Made by a program: the position numbers and the translations under genes. From Clostridiales bacterium (GTDB lineage Bacteria > Bacillota > Clostridia > Christensenellales > CAG-314), in the NCBI GenBank assembly GCA_003537755.1, contig DPQS01000003.1, positions 1 through 40,312 on the forward strand: DNA of 40,312 nucleotides. The letters are read 5' to 3'. Numbering within the stretch: the first letter of the stretch is position 1; each line of letters begins with the position of its first letter. Under the pieces are notes generated by a model. It was not told the origin of the DNA and ran no database searches. It was given only the letters and a program-made list of their open reading frames with translations. Positions 22,528-30,728 of this stretch are shown one piece after another.

Positions 22528-23274
22528 ATGATAATAACTTCGCTTGACAATGGCAAACTTGTCGCTTGCCGCAAACTTGCCGACAAAAAATATCGTCGCA
22601 AGGAAGGTCGTTACCTCGTCGAGGGCGAACGACTTGTTGCCGATGCCATACGGCACGGCGCAAAAGTGACGAATATCTTCGTCAAAGAATCGGTTGCCGA
22701 CAAATTTGCCACAAGCTACCCCGACGCCGACGTTGTTGCCGACCGCGCATTTGACACATTGTGCGACACGGTTACCACGCAGGGAATAGTGGTTGTGGTC
22801 GAACAGGCGGAACTACCCCTTGCCGCGCCTTGCGGAAACAGCCTTGTGCTGGACGGTTTGCAGGATCCGGGTAACGTGGGTACGCTCATAAGGACGGCTG
22901 CGGCGTGCGGTTTTACCGATGTTTATGCCGTCGGTAGCGTGGACTTGTATTCGCCAAAGGTGTTGCGTTCGGCAATGAGCGCGCATTTTTGCGTGAAGTT
23001 GCACCAATCGGACGACATAGAAGCGGTTTTCGGCGTGCTTGACGGAGCATTGAAAGTGTGCGCCGACATGGGCGGAAAGAATGTGTTTGACGTGAAGTTT
23101 GACGGCAAGGTCGCCTTGATTGTTGGTAACGAAGGTAACGGAATAAGCGATTTTACGCGCCGTAATGCCGACATCACCGTCGCACTTCCGATGGCGAACA
23201 ACTTCGAGAGTCTTAACGCTTCCGTCGCGGGCAGCGTTGTCATGTATCAGATTTTTGCAGGAAAAGGCAATTGA
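22528..23274 (+). CDS. SpoU-family RNA 2'-O-methyltransferase
   Basis: A 248-aa TrmH/SpoU methyltransferase that uses S-adenosylmethionine to methylate a ribose in rRNA or tRNA. The N-terminal substrate-binding domain (about 1-95) has YLVEGERLV. The knotted domain has all three motifs: DPGNVGTLIRTA, LIVGNEGNGIS and LPMANNFESLNASVAGSVVMY. The exact target cannot be read from the sequence. The Shine-Dalgarno before ATG 22528 is weak. It follows the rplT terminator, a frequent arrangement in Firmicutes. Confidence 0.9.
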   Translation: MIITSLDNGKLVACRKLADKKYRRKEGRYLVEGERLVADAIRHGAKVTNIFVKESVADKFATSYPDADVVADRAFDTLCDTVTTQGIVVVVEQAELPLAAPCGNSLVLDGLQDPGNVGTLIRTAAACGFTDVYAVGSVDLYSPKVLRSAMSAHFCVKLHQSDDIEAVFGVLDGALKVCADMGGKNVFDVKFDGKVALIVGNEGNGISDFTRRNADITVALPMANNFESLNASVAGSVVMYQIFAGKGN

Positions 23275-23547
23275 TTTTTGCGAATGTCCGCCCGAAAGGA
23301 CGAAAAAAACATTCCGCAAGATTGCTTGCTGCGGTCAAATTAACAACCGCAAATCCCTTGTTGCCGCTATTTTGATTTTTGCGAAAATTTACAAAAAAAA
23401 CGATACGTATAAGGAATTTTGTTACCGATCGTGGCAAAATTACCTCAAATAGCGACGAAACTCTTTGCAAATAAAGACAATCAGTGCACATCGCGACAAG
23501 TGTGAAATGCGATGTGCGTGTTCAAAACTCTAAGTGGGAGGAAAACT
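23275..23547. other. Intergenic region before yebC
   Basis: No gene. AT-rich, with GATACGTATAAGG near 23401 as the only item resembling the CGTATGT motifs elsewhere. No clear promoter or terminator found. Confidence 0.4.
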
Positions 23548-24288
23548 ATGTCCGGACATAGCAAATGGAACAACATTAAAAACAAGAAAGCCAAAGGCGA
23601 CGCAGCCAGAAGCAAAATCTTTACAAAAATCGGTCGTGAAATTGCAGTTGCGGTAAAAGCGGGCGGCAGCGACCCGTCCAGCAACAGCAAGTTGTACGAC
23701 ATCATCCAGAAGGCGAAAGCCAACAACATGCCCAACGACAACATTACGCGCAGTATCAAGAAGGCAAGCGGCGAACTGAGCACCGTTGACTACGTCGATA
23801 TCGTGTACGAAGGATACGGTGTGGGTGGCAGCGCGGTAATCGTGCAGTGCCTTACCGACAATAAAAATCGTACCGCCGGCGACGTTCGTTGTGCGTTTGA
23901 CAAAAACGGCGGCAGCCTTGGTCAGACCAATTGCGTAAGTTACATGTTTGACCGCAGAGGTATCGTCATTGCGGAAAACAACATCAACCTTGACGACGAC
24001 GGCGCGTTTGAACTTGCTATCGAAGCGGGCGCGGATGACGTAAGCCTTGAAGAAGAAGGCATGGTGGAAATCACCTGCGATCCTTCGGCTCTGTCAAGCG
24101 TTCGTGACGCGGTTGTGGCAAAGGGGCTTAACCTTGTTTCGGCGGAATTCAGTTGGCTGCCTCAGACCATGGTTACGCTGGAAGGCGAAAATCTCGCCAA
24201 ATTCCAACGCATGCTTGAAGTGCTTGAGGACAACGACGACGTGCAGGAAGTCTTCCACAACGTTCAACTTCCGGATGACGAAGAGTAA
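23548..24288 (+). CDS. YebC/PmpR family protein
   Basis: A 246-aa YebC-family protein. It begins with the signature GHSKWNNIKNKKAKGDAARSK and continues with a KANNMPNDNI segment and an acidic C-terminal half. Members act as DNA-binding regulators or, as shown more recently, help the ribosome past proline-rich sequences; which applies here is not known. ATG 23548 has GGGAGGA before it; an in-frame upstream ATG at 23512 is rejected. It precedes ruvC, ruvA and ruvB, the usual neighbours. Confidence 0.94.
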   Translation: MSGHSKWNNIKNKKAKGDAARSKIFTKIGREIAVAVKAGGSDPSSNSKLYDIIQKAKANNMPNDNITRSIKKASGELSTVDYVDIVYEGYGVGGSAVIVQCLTDNKNRTAGDVRCAFDKNGGSLGQTNCVSYMFDRRGIVIAENNINLDDDGAFELAIEAGADDVSLEEEGMVEITCDPSALSSVRDAVVAKGLNLVSAEFSWLPQTMVTLEGENLAKFQRMLEVLEDNDDVQEVFHNVQLPDDEE

Positions 24289-24307
24289 GTTATTGTTTGC
24301 AAAAATC

Positions 24308-24342
24308 GGTGGCGCAGTCAATTCTGTCGCCGCCTTTTTTTT
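24308..24342 (+). terminator. Terminator after yebC
   Basis: GGTGGCGCAG pairs with CTG(T)CGCCGCC (one T.G pair, one bulge), followed by eight T (24335-24342). Confidence 0.82.
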
Positions 24343-24382
24343 GCGCTTTTCGTTGCGTTGCGCAATGCCGTAAGATTTACTC

Positions 24383-24476
24383 TTGGATGTTGTAATCGTT
24401 TTTGCCAATACAAACTACTTGACATTATGTCATGTTGAGCGAAGCAACGTTTACGTTACGAAGTCGAAACATCCAA
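24383..24476. repeat. Intergenic palindromic repeat, REP-like
   Basis: TTGGATGTT (24383-24391) and AACATCCAA (24468-24476) are perfect complements. Inside lies CATGTTGAGCGAAGC, a variable centre, then ACGAAGTCGAAACATCC. The CATGTTGAGCGAAG...CGAAACATC pattern resembles intergenic repeats found in many bacteria. It follows the yebC terminator. No other copy in this window. Confidence 0.55.
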
Positions 24477-24701
24477 CGGAAGGGCACCTTATAAACGTCT
24501 TTTGTTCAATTTTGTTATTGCGGGGCATTGTGAAACGGGCTTATAATATTCAGTATATTCTATATCTTAGGGTTAATTTTGCCATCACTAACAACCTTGG
24601 GGATGTCCTTTTCCGTTCTTTCGTGTGGACGTTCGCTCAGTGTACCGGGAAAATCATTTCTATTTTTCCATTTTCAATTAAAGTAAGCAAACCGCTTGTA
24701 C
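24477..24701. other. Intergenic region between the repeat and the ruvC promoter
   Basis: No gene. AT-rich and without notable repeats. A further stretch (24731-24841) between the promoter and ruvC also has no gene. Confidence 0.4.
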
Positions 24702-24730
24702 TTGACTTTTGACATAAATTAGTTTATTAT
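24702..24730 (+). promoter_or_regulatory. Sigma-A promoter for ruvCAB-queA
   Basis: TTGACT (24702-24707), 17-bp spacer, TATTAT (24725-24730). An overlapping TTGACA with TATAAT has only 15 bp between boxes. About 110 bp before ruvC. Confidence 0.65.
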
Positions 24731-24841
24731 ATAATTTACAAGTGCCGTAGTGTAATTATCGGCATATTCAGCCGCTCGACGCTGTCATTTATTCCTTTGC
24801 AGGGGCGGCAAAAAAGCAGTAAAATTGCGCAAGAGGACAAC

Positions 24842-25342
24842 GTGAAACGTGTAATCGGATTTGACCCGGGACTTGCAATCGTCGGATACGGCGTGATGGA
24901 CTACGACGGGGTCAACAACAAAAAAATAGTGGATTACGGCGTGATTACCACTCCGAAAGACGAATCTTTCCCCGTCAGGCTCGCGCTCATTTACGAAGGC
25001 GTGACGAAACTTATCGAAACTTACAAGCCCGACGAAATTGCCGTCGAAGAGTTGTTTTTCAACACCAACATTACGACGGGTATCAATGTCGCCCACGCAA
25101 GGGGCGTGCTGCTGCTTGCCGCAATTCATGGCTGTGGACGGTTGTACGAATACACGCCGCTTCAGATCAAGCAGGCAATGACCGGTTACGGCCGCGCCGA
25201 CAAAAAACAAATTCAGCAAATGGTAAAAGTGTACCTCGGTTTGTCGTCCGTGCCGAAGCCTGACGACGCTGCCGACGCAATTGCCGTTGCGCTGACCCAC
25301 ATACAGACGGGCGCTTTTACCGACAAATTTTATATCAGATAG
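24842..25342 (+). CDS. ruvC: Holliday junction resolvase RuvC
   Basis: RuvC (166 aa) cuts Holliday junctions with RuvA and RuvB. The RNase H-like fold keeps its acidic residues: D8 in GFDPG, a Glu at 69-70 in AVEELFF, and the Asp pair in PDDAADAIAVALTH. The start is GTG 24842, with AGAGG at 24832-24836; a TTG at 24797 would add 15 unsupported residues. The next gene, ruvA, follows after 25 nt. Confidence 0.93.
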   Translation: MKRVIGFDPGLAIVGYGVMDYDGVNNKKIVDYGVITTPKDESFPVRLALIYEGVTKLIETYKPDEIAVEELFFNTNITTGINVAHARGVLLLAAIHGCGRLYEYTPLQIKQAMTGYGRADKKQIQQMVKVYLGLSSVPKPDDAADAIAVALTHIQTGAFTDKFYIR

Positions 25343-25367
25343 ACCCTTATCTTAAAAGGAAAACATT

Positions 25368-25973
25368 ATGTTCAATTATATTTACGGCGAAATTGCCGAC
25401 AAAGACGCGCAAACGGTAACGCTGGACGTAAACGGCATAGGCTTTTGCCTTAACGCAAGCGCGTATACAGTTGCCGCATGCAACATCGGCACCAGACAGA
25501 AGTTGTACACCTTTATGCAGGTCAAAGAGGACGACATTTGTCTGTTCGGCTTTGCGACGGTTGAAGAGAGAAATATGTTTTTGCTGTTGACCTCCGTTTC
25601 TGGGGTGGGTCCCAAGGTGGCAATCGGCGTACTGTCGGGCATGGATTGCAACAACCTTGCCGCGGCAATTTTCAGCGGTGACACGTGCACCCTTACCAAG
25701 GTTAAGGGACTGGGCAAAAAGACCGCCGAGCGCATAGTGCTGGAACTTCGCGAAAAAGTGGTCGTTGACAGCGTGTACATCGGCGCGGGTCAGCAAAGTT
25801 TCGACTTCGCGACGGAAAAGACCGACGAATTGTCGCCTGACGCTCAAAAAGCGGTGGCTATTTTGTGTTCGTTGGGCAAAACGCCGTCGGACGCGGAAAA
25901 ACTCGTCAAAGCGGTGGTCAAACTGGGCGCAACCTCCACGGAAGAAATCGTCAACATGTCTTTCAGAATGTAG
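25368..25973 (+). CDS. ruvA: Holliday junction DNA helicase subunit RuvA
   Basis: RuvA (201 aa) binds the Holliday junction and guides the RuvB motor. Domain I is the OB fold (about 1-63), domain II carries two helix-hairpin-helix motifs (SGVGPKVAIGVLSG and VKGLGKKTAERIVLEL), and a flexible linker leads to the C-terminal RuvB-binding domain (about 150-201). AAGGA precedes ATG 25368. Between ruvC and ruvB. Confidence 0.95.
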   Translation: MFNYIYGEIADKDAQTVTLDVNGIGFCLNASAYTVAACNIGTRQKLYTFMQVKEDDICLFGFATVEERNMFLLLTSVSGVGPKVAIGVLSGMDCNNLAAAIFSGDTCTLTKVKGLGKKTAERIVLELREKVVVDSVYIGAGQQSFDFATEKTDELSPDAQKAVAILCSLGKTPSDAEKLVKAVVKLGATSTEEIVNMSFRM

Positions 25974-26015
25974 TTTGCGCTTGCGGCAAATAACGGTATC
26001 AATCGGTAATCAAAA

Positions 26016-27068
26016 ATGGAAAATCAATTTTTTACAAGCACGCTTACGGAAAACGAGCGTGACACGGAAAATATTCTTCGCCCCAAAACCCTTGACGACT
26101 ACGTCGGACAGGACAAAGTGAAGGAAAATATGCGCATTTACATCAAGGCTGCCCTTGCACGCGGCGAAAGCCTTGACCATGTTTTGCTGTACGGTCCCCC
26201 GGGACTTGGCAAAACCACCCTTGCGCACATCATTGCCAACGAAATGGGCGTGCCCATCACCGTTACAAGCGGTTCGGCAATTCCCAGCAAATTCGATTTG
26301 TCGGCGATTTTGTCCAAACTTAAGCCCGGTGAAGTGCTGTTTATCGACGAAATTCACCGTCTCAACAACAGCCTTGAGGAAATTCTGTATCCTGCGATGG
26401 AAGACTACCGCCTTGACTTTGTGGTGGGCAAGGGTCCGTCGGCTACAAGCGTCAACATCAAGTTGGAAAAGTTTACGCTTATCGGCGCAACCACCAAGGC
26501 AGGTAACCTTGCCGCGCCCCTGCGCGATCGTTTCGGCGTGCAGAAGCGCCTTAACCTGTACAGCCCCGAGCACCTGCAACTGATTGTAAAACACTCGGCA
26601 AAAAAACTCGGTTCGGAAATCGACGAACACGCCTGTTACGAAATCGCACGTCGCAGCCGCGGTACGCCGCGTATTGCAAACAGATTGCTTAAACGTGTGC
26701 GCGACTTCGCCGACGTCCTTGGCGACGGCAAAATTACCGACATGGTGGTAGCGCACGCAATGAAAGTGATGGAAGTGGACGAACTGGGCTTGGACAGCGT
26801 GGACAAAAACATTCTTACCACGATTATCGACAAATTCAGCGGCGGTCCCGTCGGGTTGGATACACTTGCATCGGCAACGGGCGAAGACTCGACCACAATC
26901 GAGGACGTGTACGAACCGTACCTGTTGCAACTGGGTTTTGTCGCACGCACACCGCGCGGACGTATCTGTATGCCCAACGCCTACAAACATCTTGGACGCA
27001 AAATAAGTAAGGAACGCATGGAAATGCTGTCAATTTACGACGACAGTATCGAGGCGGATGAGGACTGA
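26016..27068 (+). CDS. ruvB: Holliday junction DNA helicase subunit RuvB
   Basis: RuvB (350 aa) is the AAA+ motor for branch migration. The Walker A motif GPPGLGKT is at 60-67 and Walker B is VLFIDEIHRL; sensor I GATTKAG and the arginine-finger APLRDRFG segment follow. The C-terminal winged helix ends with GFVARTPRGRI. Its stop overlaps the queA start by 1 nt (TGATG). The Shine-Dalgarno is weak. Confidence 0.96.
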   Translation: MENQFFTSTLTENERDTENILRPKTLDDYVGQDKVKENMRIYIKAALARGESLDHVLLYGPPGLGKTTLAHIIANEMGVPITVTSGSAIPSKFDLSAILSKLKPGEVLFIDEIHRLNNSLEEILYPAMEDYRLDFVVGKGPSATSVNIKLEKFTLIGATTKAGNLAAPLRDRFGVQKRLNLYSPEHLQLIVKHSAKKLGSEIDEHACYEIARRSRGTPRIANRLLKRVRDFADVLGDGKITDMVVAHAMKVMEVDELGLDSVDKNILTTIIDKFSGGPVGLDTLASATGEDSTTIEDVYEPYLLQLGFVARTPRGRICMPNAYKHLGRKISKERMEMLSIYDDSIEADED

Positions 27069-28090
27069 TGAAAACAAGTGATTTTTACTATGATTTACCG
27101 CAGGAACTGATTGCACAAACGCCGGTGGAACCGCGCGACAGCAGCAGGCTGCTTGTGTACGATCGTAAGCAAAAAAGCATAACGCATAAGCATTTTTACG
27201 ACATTGTGGACTATCTGCACGCAGGTGACGTACTTGTTGTCAACAATACAAAGGTGTTGCCGGCGCGTATTTACGGTACAAAAATTCCGACAGGCGGACA
27301 CGTGGAATTTCTTCTGCTTAAACGCCTTGACCTTACACATTGGGAAGTAATACTTAAGCCCGGTCGCATTGCAAAGCCCGGAGCCGAATTCCGCTTTTCC
27401 GACGACCTGACCGCCACTGTGGAATCGGTCGGCGAGGACGGCAGCCGCATTGTGGAATTTCACTTCGACGGCGTGTTTGAGGACATTTTGTCGCGCGTCG
27501 GCGAAATGCCTTTGCCTCCCTACATCAAGGAAAAATTGACGGACAAAACGCGCTACAACACCGTCTACAGCAAAATCGACGGCAGTGCTGCCGCACCGAC
27601 GGCAGGCTTGCATTTTACAAAGGAACTTATCGACAAACTTAAGGCAAAGGGCGTAATTTTTGTGGAAGTTTTGTTGCACGTGGGGCTTGGCACTTTCCGC
27701 CCCGTCAAGGTGGACGACGTGACAAAACACCATATGCACAGCGAGTTTTACAGCGTCAGCGAGCAAGCGGCAAACGAGATTAACGCCGCCAAAGCCGAAG
27801 GGCGCAGGGTAATTTGCGTGGGCACCACAAGCGTACGCACGTTGGAAAGCGCAGCCGACCGCCCCGGACACATTGTTGCGGGCAGTGGAAATACCGACAT
27901 TTTTATCTATCCGCCGTACAAATACAAAATGGTGGACGCGCTTATCACTAATTTTCACCTGCCGGAAAGTACCCTTATCATGCTTGTGTCGGCACTTTGC
28001 AGCCGCGAGGAAATACTTGAGGTGTACAAAGTGGCGGTTGAGGAGAGTTACCGCTTTTTCTCGTTCGGCGACGCTATGTTTATCGAATAA
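27068..28090 (+). CDS. queA: tRNA preQ1 ribosyltransferase-isomerase QueA
   Basis: QueA (340 aa) transfers and isomerises the ribosyl part of S-adenosylmethionine onto preQ1 in tRNA, giving epoxyqueuosine. Conserved parts include FYYDLPQELIAQTPVEPRDSSRLLV at the N-terminus, VVNNTKVLPARIYG, AAPTAGLHFT, HVGLGTFRPVKVDDVTKHHMHSEFY and NFHLPESTLIMLVSAL. It is coupled to ruvB and followed, after 214 bp, by tgt, the preceding enzyme of the queuosine pathway. Confidence 0.96.
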   Translation: MKTSDFYYDLPQELIAQTPVEPRDSSRLLVYDRKQKSITHKHFYDIVDYLHAGDVLVVNNTKVLPARIYGTKIPTGGHVEFLLLKRLDLTHWEVILKPGRIAKPGAEFRFSDDLTATVESVGEDGSRIVEFHFDGVFEDILSRVGEMPLPPYIKEKLTDKTRYNTVYSKIDGSAAAPTAGLHFTKELIDKLKAKGVIFVEVLLHVGLGTFRPVKVDDVTKHHMHSEFYSVSEQAANEINAAKAEGRRVICVGTTSVRTLESAADRPGHIVAGSGNTDIFIYPPYKYKMVDALITNFHLPESTLIMLVSALCSREEILEVYKVAVEESYRFFSFGDAMFIE

Positions 28091-28304
28091 CGAAGCGGTT
28101 GACTGACGGATTGCTGTATTTTGTCGAAGCAGGCAGAATATGAAAATCGAAGGAAAACACGGTGCGCAAAGCCGTCAATTACGGCAAATTCGTGGTGAGC
28201 GTTGACGCTTACAAACCGGGAAACAACAGGTTGCCGTCGGTGCGATGCGCAGAGAGAATATGGACATACGCAGGAAATTGCCAAGCAAAAGAAGGTTTTT
28301 ACCA

Positions 28305-29417
28305 ATGGAATTTAGTTACGAATTACAACATGTAGACAAACATACGGGGGCGCGCGCAGGCGTGTTTCACACCCCGCACGGCGACATCGAAACGCCTATT
28401 TTTATGCCTGTCGGCACATGCGCTACCGTCAAGTCGCTGTTACCCAGCACCCTTAAGGAAATCGGTGCGCAAATAATACTCAGCAACACCTACCACCTGT
28501 ATCTGCGACCGGGCAGCAAACTGGTTGCCGAAGCAGGCGGCTTGCACAAATTCATGAACTGGGACCGTCCGATACTTACCGACAGCGGCGGTTTTCAGGT
28601 GTTCAGCCTGGGCGATTTGCGCAAAATTTCCGACAACGGTGTCGTTTTTTCGTCACATATTGACGGAAGTAAACACATTTTTACTCCGGAATCGGTAATG
28701 GAAACGGAACACGACCTCGGCGCAGACATCATCATGGCTTTTGACGAGTGCAGCACTTACGGATGTGACAAAAGCTACGCACGGAGCGCAATGAATCGCA
28801 CCCACAAATGGCTGGACAGATGCGCACACGCGCACACCAACGGCAAACAAATGCTGTTTCCCATCGTGCAGGGCAACATGTTTGAAGACTTGCGTACAGA
28901 GTCGGCAAAATTTGCTTCGCAGTACGCCGAGTGTGGTATTGCCGTAGGGGGACTGTCCGTCGGTGAGCCGAGTGTCGTAATGTACAACATGTTGGACGTC
29001 ATCCGTCCGTATCTGCCGGAAAACATGCCGCGCTACCTTATGGGTGTCGGCACGCCGGATTACCTGCTTGAAGGCATCGAACGCGGAATCGACATGTGCG
29101 ACTGCGTTCTGCCTACCCGTATCGCCCGCAACGGAACGGCATTGACAAGTCACGGCAAGGTAGTTGTCCGCAACGGCGCATACAAGGCGGATTTTTCGCC
29201 GCTTGACGACGAATGCGACTGTTACTGCTGCAAAAACTTTACCAAGGCGTACCTCAGACACCTTATCAACTGCAACGAAATACTTGCGGCGGAATTGCTT
29301 AGCATTCACAACATTACATTCTTGCTCAAAGTGGTCAAGGATGCCCGCAAAGCCATCTTCGAGGACCGCTTTGCCGACTACAAGCAGGAATTTTACGCCA
29401 AGTACTACAACAAGTAA
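28305..29417 (+). CDS. tgt: tRNA-guanine transglycosylase
   Basis: Tgt (370 aa) exchanges guanine-34 of Asp, Asn, His and Tyr tRNAs for preQ1. The catalytic TIM barrel has LTDSGGFQVFSL, the GGLSVGEP loop and LPTRIARNGT. The zinc site is CDCYCCKNF followed by the downstream His of LSIHN. ATG 28305 matches the family start and has AGAAGG upstream; the in-frame ATG at 28245 would add 20 residues. The 214-bp gap from queA holds no gene I can support. Confidence 0.95.
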   Translation: MEFSYELQHVDKHTGARAGVFHTPHGDIETPIFMPVGTCATVKSLLPSTLKEIGAQIILSNTYHLYLRPGSKLVAEAGGLHKFMNWDRPILTDSGGFQVFSLGDLRKISDNGVVFSSHIDGSKHIFTPESVMETEHDLGADIIMAFDECSTYGCDKSYARSAMNRTHKWLDRCAHAHTNGKQMLFPIVQGNMFEDLRTESAKFASQYAECGIAVGGLSVGEPSVVMYNMLDVIRPYLPENMPRYLMGVGTPDYLLEGIERGIDMCDCVLPTRIARNGTALTSHGKVVVRNGAYKADFSPLDDECDCYCCKNFTKAYLRHLINCNEILAAELLSIHNITFLLKVVKDARKAIFEDRFADYKQEFYAKYYNK

Positions 29418-29617
29418 ACGATTTGAGCAGCTTCGTCGCGTTTGCAAATGCAATGTTTTTTGCACACTCAGGCTTGTACAGGTGCGAGTTGTCCGCAAAT
29501 ACACGTGTGCATGCGTAACGTTTCGCATATCATCAGGCAAATTGCAGTCTGTTGCGTAAATTACGTTGCCGTCCAAAAACCTTAAACAATGTTGAATGTT
29601 ATTTTGTGTCAAACTTG

Positions 29618-29646
29618 TTGCGTAAAGGTGAAAAGTAGTGTATAAT
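29618..29646 (+). promoter_or_regulatory. Sigma-A promoter for yajC
   Basis: TTGCGT (29618-29623), 17-bp spacer, perfect TATAAT (29641-29646), 58 bp before the yajC start. The region from tgt (29418) to here holds no other gene. Confidence 0.65.
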
Positions 29647-29704
29647 TAAACCAATCTCGGTCAATGTTTGTTAAACAGACCGAAAAATCTGAAGGAGTAC
29701 AAAT

Positions 29705-30103
29705 ATGCTTGATTTGTTAAACTTTTTGTCCGATGGCGCAAGCGGTGGCAGTTCCGGATCTGCCGGCGGCGCGAACAGTTGGGTTATGATTGTCGTGTTT
29801 GCTGTGCTTATCGTCGGCATGGTGCTGATGATGATCATTCCGCAACGCAAGCAAAAGAAAGCTCAGGAAGAAATGATGAGCAAACTTAAGGTCGGCTGCG
29901 TAATTACTTCCATCGGCGGTATCGTCGGCGAAGTAGTTCAACTGGATGACCAGAACGTATGGATCGAAACGGGCGTTGACGGCAGCAAAACCACAATGAA
30001 GTTGCTTCGTCAGGCAATCCACAGCATTGCCCCCGCTCCGGGAAGTGCCGAAGCGGTAGCCGAAGAAAAGGCGGCAAACGACGAAACCGACGAAATTAAG
30101 TAA
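29705..30103 (+). CDS. yajC: Preprotein translocase subunit YajC
   Basis: YajC (132 aa) is the small accessory membrane protein of the Sec export machinery. A Gly/Ser-rich N-terminus is followed by one membrane helix (about 27-47), PQRKQKKAQEEMMSKLKVG and the usual IGGIVGEVVQLDDQNVWIET core. The acidic C-terminal tail is longer than usual. AAGGAG precedes ATG 29705. It lies before a membrane protein and a SecD-like gene, the expected Sec neighbourhood. Confidence 0.94.
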   Translation: MLDLLNFLSDGASGGSSGSAGGANSWVMIVVFAVLIVGMVLMMIIPQRKQKKAQEEMMSKLKVGCVITSIGGIVGEVVQLDDQNVWIETGVDGSKTTMKLLRQAIHSIAPAPGSAEAVAEEKAANDETDEIK

Positions 30104-30122
30104 TTTAATAGTCTAACACGAC

Positions 30123-30157
30123 AAACCTCCGAATAAACTTACATTGTTCGGAGGTTT
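30123..30157 (+). promoter_or_regulatory. Hairpin that hides a ribosome-binding site
   Basis: AAACCTCCGAA (30123-30133) and TTCGGAGGTTT (30147-30157) form a perfect 11-bp stem with a 13-nt loop. The right arm contains GGAGG (30150-30154), the Shine-Dalgarno of the next gene. Followed by TGTTTT, it may also act as a weak terminator of yajC. Either way it could limit expression of the downstream gene. Confidence 0.65.
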
Positions 30158-30161
30158 TGTT

Positions 30162-30527
30162 TTGGCTGAAAAGAAATCCGTTGTCCTTGGCGGCGTAAAG
30201 GGCGGCTTGCTTGCTTTTGTAATCTGCACCGTGGCAGTACTTGTAACCGCGCTGTTTGCCAAGTGGTTCAATTTGTCGCAAACAACGCTTAATATTGTCG
30301 GTCAGGCGGTAAAGGTGGCGGCTGTATTTGCGGCTGTGCTTATTGCTGTCCGCGATGGCGCGTATGTACCGAAAGCATTGCTTGTGGCGGTCGTTTTTTG
30401 CATTGCAAGTACCGTTTGCTCGCTTATTGCAGGCGGAAGTTTCGATTTTGGTCACGTAATGCTGGACCTTGTGATTGCGGTTGCAGCGGCAGTAATTGCC
30501 GCTCTTATCAAAAGTAAACGAGCGTAG
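30162..30527 (+). CDS. TIGR04086-type small membrane protein
   Basis: A 121-aa protein with four predicted membrane helices and almost no loops, matching what I know of the clostridial TIGR04086 family. Function unknown. The start is TTG 30162, 7 nt after GGAGG; homologues start MAEKK-like. The frame continues upstream but only into the hairpin. It is usually found between yajC and secD, as here. Confidence 0.8.
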   Translation: MAEKKSVVLGGVKGGLLAFVICTVAVLVTALFAKWFNLSQTTLNIVGQAVKVAAVFAAVLIAVRDGAYVPKALLVAVVFCIASTVCSLIAGGSFDFGHVMLDLVIAVAAAVIAALIKSKRA

Positions 30528-30575
30528 CTACGCTGCCGATAAACGCAACGCACCCGATATTGAAGTAAATTTTGC

Positions 30576-30604
30576 GAGTCAACCCTTGTAGTTGGCTCTT
30601 TTTA
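30576..30604 (+). terminator. Terminator after the TIGR04086 gene
   Basis: GAGTCAAC (30576-30583) pairs with GTTGGCTC (30591-30598, one T.G pair) and is followed by a T run. Confidence 0.75.
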
Positions 30605-30647
30605 GTTGTCTTTTTGTGCCTTTGCGAGTAAAAATCGGGAAAAATAA

Positions 30648-30676
30648 TTGACTAATTGACGATATACCTTTATAAT
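30648..30676 (+). promoter_or_regulatory. Sigma-A promoter for the SecD-like gene
   Basis: TTGACT (30648-30653), 17-bp spacer, perfect TATAAT (30671-30676), 52 bp before the start codon. Confidence 0.85.
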
Positions 30677-30728
30677 AGAGTAGTTAATTTAGGCTCACGC
30701 CTTAGGCAAAGACAAGGAGGCTCCATAG

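Noticed and set aside
28091..28304. Short ORF between queA and tgt (ATG near 28140)
   Set aside because: Only 21 codons, without clear family features.
28245..28304. Upstream in-frame ATG as the tgt start
   Set aside because: It would add 20 basic residues not found in Tgt proteins; ATG 28305 has an AGAAGG site and the usual N-terminus.
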